Source: Nelumbo lutea (lineage: Eukaryota; Streptophyta; Magnoliopsida; Proteales; Nelumbonaceae). From it: a DNA stretch of 64,000 bases. Below, piece after piece: positions 60,419 to 64,000 of this stretch. Made by a program: the position numbers and the translations under genes. The notes beneath the pieces were generated by a model. It did no database searches and had not been told where the DNA came from. It was given only the letters and a program-made list of their open reading frames with translations. Location of the stretch: the NCBI GenBank assembly GCA_022828595.1, contig JAKGHH010000007.1, forward strand, positions 40,424,356 to 40,488,355, written 5' to 3'. The number at the start of each line of letters is the position of its first letter. Position 1 is the first letter of the stretch.

Positions 60419-60820
60419 TGAGGGGGTAATTACAGGTAGTGGAAATTTGGTAGTGGGACAGGATTTAGGAAGCTTCAGACCATGAATAGGGCATAGCTGC
60501 CTAAATGGTAGTGGAGATTTGGTTGTTAGTAGGGTCAGTTGTTGAGGGGGTAATTACAGGAAAGTTTGGTAGGTCTGCTATGGATTGGGATACTCTAAAC
60601 CCATATCAACCTTAGATGCATACCTTGAAAGGGGATCCTTAAACTAAAGCAAGAATTTGGATCCATGCTGATTTCAGACCTGGTCTGGGTGATTATATCC
60701 ATTTCAGGGATGATGTTTGATGTGGGAACATGCCACTGTGTGAACAGGCCACACTGGGAACAAGCCACTGTGTGAACAGGCCACTGTGTCAGGGATGATG
60801 TTTGGCTAGTTTATCATTGG
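60419..60820. other. Non-coding stretch with short direct repeats
   Basis: TGAGGGGGTAATTACAGG occurs at 60419-60436 and 60543-60560. GCCACTGTGTGAACAGGCCAC and variants recur at about 60731-60790. Around 60140-60235 AGAGCTAT(G/A)CTGTAGAGGG occurs twice. No gene recognised. Confidence 0.6.
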
Positions 60821-61070
60821 ATTACATGCAGCCTACTTTGGGGGATTCCATGGTTTGGAAGGGCAGCAGGCTGGATATCTTATCTGCTAATCTTGCTACA
60901 TCTGAAAGCTCTGTTCATTGGAAATGGATATGGAAAGCCCATTTCCCCTCTAAAATTAGATTCTGTGTGGTCTGCAATCATGGAGCAGATACTCACCATA
61001 GATCAGCTCATCTGTAGGGAGTGGGAGTTAACCTTGGCCAATGTGTGAATACATTTTGTGAGTCTTTGAT
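60821..61070 (+). pseudogene. Possible LINE fragment (RT zinc-binding region)
   Basis: An open stretch gives DSMVWKGSRLDILSANL and then HWKWIWKAHFPSKIRFCVV. A W-x-x-(I/L)W-K-x-x-x-P-x-K-(I/V)-(R/K)-F pattern is characteristic of the zinc-binding segment downstream of RT in plant LINE ORF2 proteins. The frame ends at 61015. No RT or endonuclease motif is visible nearby. Confidence 0.4.
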
Positions 61071-62126
61071 GTCCACAGGGTTACCCCATCAGATTAGCAA
61101 CCCAGCTGATAGACTGCTTAGAAAACAATGTAAATTAAGGAAAAACAGGGGGCATGCACAGGAAAATTAGATAAATTATTTTCTTTTTACAATCATGAAG
61201 AGATCTACCAAAAATACATAACCACTTTCATTATTAGATAACTTGTTTTCTTGTGGATCCCTTTCTGATTAATTGGATCACTTTCATTTTTTTTAATTAA
61301 AAGAACATAATCAGTTTCAAAAGATACATTCAAAAGAGTTTATAAAGTTTTGTAAGCAACAAGGATAGATCTATCAAACAAATTATAAAAAGTGAATTAA
61401 ATGTTTCTACCCTACATCACAAGCATCTCTATTAGGTCTCATGTATTAAAAAACCAACACAATTACCAAGGAAGAAGAAACGGTTCAGACCTTCAGATCC
61501 AATTATATGAGAAATCGTCAAGAAATGAAGAAAGAATCTGACTCCAGCAGACGGTGAGGTACTTCAACTAATGCTGTAGGTGTTTGTATTTGACCGACGT
61601 AATCATTTATTAATATAAGTAGAATTAGGGTATTAATAAATAATTTATCCTTGGTTCAGACTTGAAGCCACCAGTGACAGTGAGGTACTTCAACTAATGC
61701 TGTATGTGTTTGTATTTGAATTGTGCAAGTGAGGTGCAGCAAGCATGGCCCACTGCACTGGGGCTGTCACTAGGCCCAATATTTCTCCTTAGGCTTTGTA
61801 ATTGTAAAAGGTTTGTGGTTTCTTACAAGTTACCAATGTCAATGACTTACTTAATTCTTAGTTGTCAAAACTCAGAACCAGATGGGTTGGGTACCTGGGC
61901 CGGGTCTATTCATCCGAATCTGGCTGGCTGAAATATGGAAAGGGAACCTTTTAATGATCCATATCATCCTAATGTGGGATTGGGAATATAGAAAATTGGA
62001 TTGGATTAAGTAGGTTGGGTTTCGGGGTTTGGTCATTACTAGGCTTATCTATGGTTGAAGCTATAAGTCTGAATTCTGAGTGGAGACATTTAAAGCAGTA
62101 TTTACTGAATTCTGTAGGTTTCCACC
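61071..62126. other. Unassigned AT-rich region with a 40-bp direct repeat
   Basis: The 40-mer starting GTGAGGTACTTCAACTAATG occurs at 61554-61593 and 61680-61719 with one mismatch. The rest shows no recognisable gene. Confidence 0.5.
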
Positions 62127-62134
62127 CAGGAGTA

Positions 62135-62546
62135 AGGGTGTTGATGGACCGATTTTGGATTGGACCCCTTCCAGTCCAAAATCAATTTGGATGAATTGGA
62201 CGGACCAACAACATATATTGGATTGGATCAATCTGGTCTAAAATATTTATTAGATTGGATTGGGCCTGATCCATCCGTAACAAATTTATATTGGGTTGGG
62301 TTGGATTAAGTCTATATCTGATCCATTGATATAAAATAAGAATATATGTGGTAATGGATTGGGCTTGGGTTGAAACCAATCTAAATCAAAATGAATTTGA
62401 ACAGATTAGATGGTTCAGACATTGAATTGGACCAGTTCAAATTGGTCCAAAACATTCATTGGATTGGATTGGACGCAATCCATTTATAATGGACTCACAT
62501 TGAACTGGATAGGATTGGACCAAATTCAGTCCAATTGACACCCCTG
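62135..62546. mobile_element. hAT-type MITE (412 bp)
   Basis: Ends TAAGGGTGTTGATGGACC and, inverted, CAGGGGTGTCAATTGGAC form imperfect terminal inverted repeats. The flanking 8-bp duplication CCCAGGAG (62127-62134 and 62547-62554) is perfect. The interior is rich in (A)TTGGATTGGA words in both orientations. Small size, 8-bp duplication and no ORF fit a non-autonomous hAT element; no transposase source is seen in the window. Confidence 0.75.
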
Positions 62547-62554
62547 CCCAGGAG

Positions 62555-63207
62555 CAATGTTTGCAAACCCAGACCCTACTGACTGGGGCCACCTGTGTTG
62601 GATATCCATGCAATCGGGTACCCATTGACACCCAAAGAATATAAAGGCATATAATTATTCCATACTGGCATACGCATAACATATCCATCAAGGACCCAAA
62701 ACTTGAACATATACAATGAACTGAAAGAAAAGATTGGCATCCTCTACATGAGAAAGAAATGGCACAGAACTCAGAAACCACCAATTAGGAGATGCACTGG
62801 TGAAGCATTAAAAATCAGTGGCACCAGAAATAATGATCCTTTACATCCAAATTTGAAATTCTCAGGTCCCAACCTTAATTTTCACCTCTCTTTCAAAATT
62901 AGCATTGATGTCTTTGACCAAGTATTCACAAATATCAATGATAAATCATAAAATGGTTGTACAACAATAGTCAAGACTGAGCTTTTCTTCCAAAGGTGTT
63001 GTCATAAGGAAGATCACTAGAGACATGCATGAGTGACTAAAAACGTATAGTATGCCTATGTGTGTATCCTGATATCAGAGATAGAGATAGAGGTAAAAGT
63101 AACCATTATAAAAACATAATGCTCATTAATAACGTAGACGTCCATAGGTCCATGCACGCCTAAGTAAATCTCTAAGCCCATCAAGGAAACCTATTCATCT
63201 AGGTTCT
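62555..63207. other. Unassigned spacer
   Basis: AT-rich sequence with one 82-codon frame (62703-62951) that has no recognisable domain and is probably chance. Confidence 0.4.
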
Positions 63208-63479
63208 TGTAGGTAACTAGGATAATTCTCATCCTATCTCAAGATAGCAAATTAGGATAATCCTAATCCTATCTCCAGATAAGAATTATCCTACATAAAC
63301 CTAAACTAACCCAGATAAGCTCTATCTCTTTTCTCATCTTTGTATAGTCCTAATGTAACTCAATCTCTGTAATTATAAATAAGGTTGATTTGACCCTAGT
63401 AAATATAAGTTAACCAACTCATTTTTTAATTTATCTCTCCAGATCTCTATTATTTTATTTCTGTTTTTCTGTTTTAACT

Positions 63480-63493
63480 TGGTATCAGAGCCA
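63480..63493 (+). other. Primer-binding site of element F
   Basis: TGGTATCAGAGCCA, complementary to initiator Met-tRNA, followed within 40 bp by gag-like coding sequence. Confidence 0.85.
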
Positions 63494-63516
63494 TATCGAC
63501 AGAGATAGGCACACAT

Positions 63517-64000
63517 GGTAGCAGCCCAGCAGCGTCCAACAATGGTTCAACATCAAGTAGTGCGCTCCCTTCAATCCAGAACGTGACTCATTATCTTCCT
63601 ATTAAACTAGGAAGTGACGATTACCTACTGTGGCGTGCTTAGTTCCTTCCCATCCTTCGACACCATCACCTTTGGAACTCGTAAAAGGGAAGAAGAAGCT
63701 ACCGCCTGAAGTTATATCCAATCTAGATGGTACAGGGATGATTGTGAACCCTCAATTCAAAAAATGGACAGACATTGATTAGCTTATATTGAGTTGGCTG
63801 ATTTCCTCTCTCACCGAAGGAGTTATGACGCAAGTGGTAGGTCTGTTGACATCATTTGAGGTATGGATTTCCTTGCTCACAATTATTCTACACACTCCCG
63901 ATCCAGGGTACTGCAATTGCGAAGACAACTGCAAAATCTTAAAAAGGGGTCTCTTTCTATTTCTGCCTATATACAGCGAGCAAAATCCATTGCTGACAAT
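63517..64000 (+). pseudogene. gag of element F, partial and disrupted
   Basis: In changing frames it reads SIQNVTHYLPIKLGSDDYLL then WRA-stop, NPQFKKWTDID-stop-LILSWLISSL, TSFEVW and, to the edge, LQNLKKGSLSISAYIQRAKS. The order (L-x-x-x-N/D-Y-x-x-W, then W-x-x-x-D, then the L-K-K-G-S-x-S-I-x-x-Y segment) is that of copia gag proteins of the UBN2 group. It differs clearly from gag of A-E. At least three stops or shifts in under 500 bp. Confidence 0.78.

Larger units (their letters stand above)
63208..64000 (+). mobile_element. Ty1/copia element F, unrelated family, runs off the window
   Basis: A short LTR-like segment (about 63208-63478) with TATAAATAAGG at 63376-63386 ends just before TTGGTATCAGAGCCAT, a Met-tRNA primer site. 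A broken copia gag follows. The LTR start at TGTAGGTAAC is a guess; the end is fixed by the primer site. Confidence 0.7.

Noticed and set aside
62703..62951. 82-codon open frame near the right end
   Set aside because: AT-rich, no recognisable domain, no neighbouring exon or promoter signal; likely chance.
1..64000. Endogenous pararetrovirus or intact host gene
   Set aside because: All RT regions lie in copia order with LTRs and primer sites, or belong to the Tat element. No movement-protein or coat-type motif and no conserved host-gene exon series was seen.

Overview
This window is a piece of flowering-plant nuclear DNA made almost entirely of retrotransposon remains. I found no intact host gene, no rRNA or tRNA gene, no CRISPR array and no bacterial-type operon. 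The evidence for a plant is the Ty1/copia, Tat-type and Athila-type Ty3/gypsy families, Met-tRNA primer-binding sites (TGGTATCAGAGCC), GT-AG introns and CHG-type decay of coding sequence. I cannot name the species.

The main component is one copia family with LTRs of about 1.9 kb, present as five elements and one LTR fragment. Element A (+, 1-8487) enters from the left edge. Element B (+, 19762-29246, target duplication ATCAA) is complete. Element D (+, 32725-59819) is split twice: element C (-, 34451-42914, TAATC) lies in its 5' LTR and element E (+, 48272-57742, GTCCT) lies in its RNase H region. An LTR fragment sits at 11074-12076 (-). All copies carry stops and frameshifts. LTR starts and pol features divide them into subfamily A/B/D and subfamily C/E.

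Other elements: a 1.6-kb solo LTR (4792-6403, GATTC duplication) inside the RNase H region of A; an Athila-like gag scrap (8713-9085); an inverted Tat-like gag/protease fragment (9086-10990); a 1.8-kb non-autonomous LTR element (12265-14040, -); and a 5'-truncated Tat-lineage element G (from 14205). G holds two RNase H domains, an integrase with two zinc-binding-like segments, minisatellites, a long intron-containing antisense ORF resembling plant mobile domain proteins, a polypurine tract and a 3' LTR start. B is inserted in the antisense ORF of G, and D in the probable 3' LTR of G, so nesting reaches three levels. The right end (59820-64000) has microsatellites, a possible LINE scrap, a 412-bp hAT-type MITE and the start of an unrelated degraded copia element.

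I see no undescribed functional system with confidence. The observations most worth following are: the signs that subfamily C/E spread from an already defective master; stop codons recurring at the same CAG and TGG codons in different copies; an 84-nt non-coding leader block nearly unchanged between subfamilies; and the spliced antisense ORF of the Tat element.
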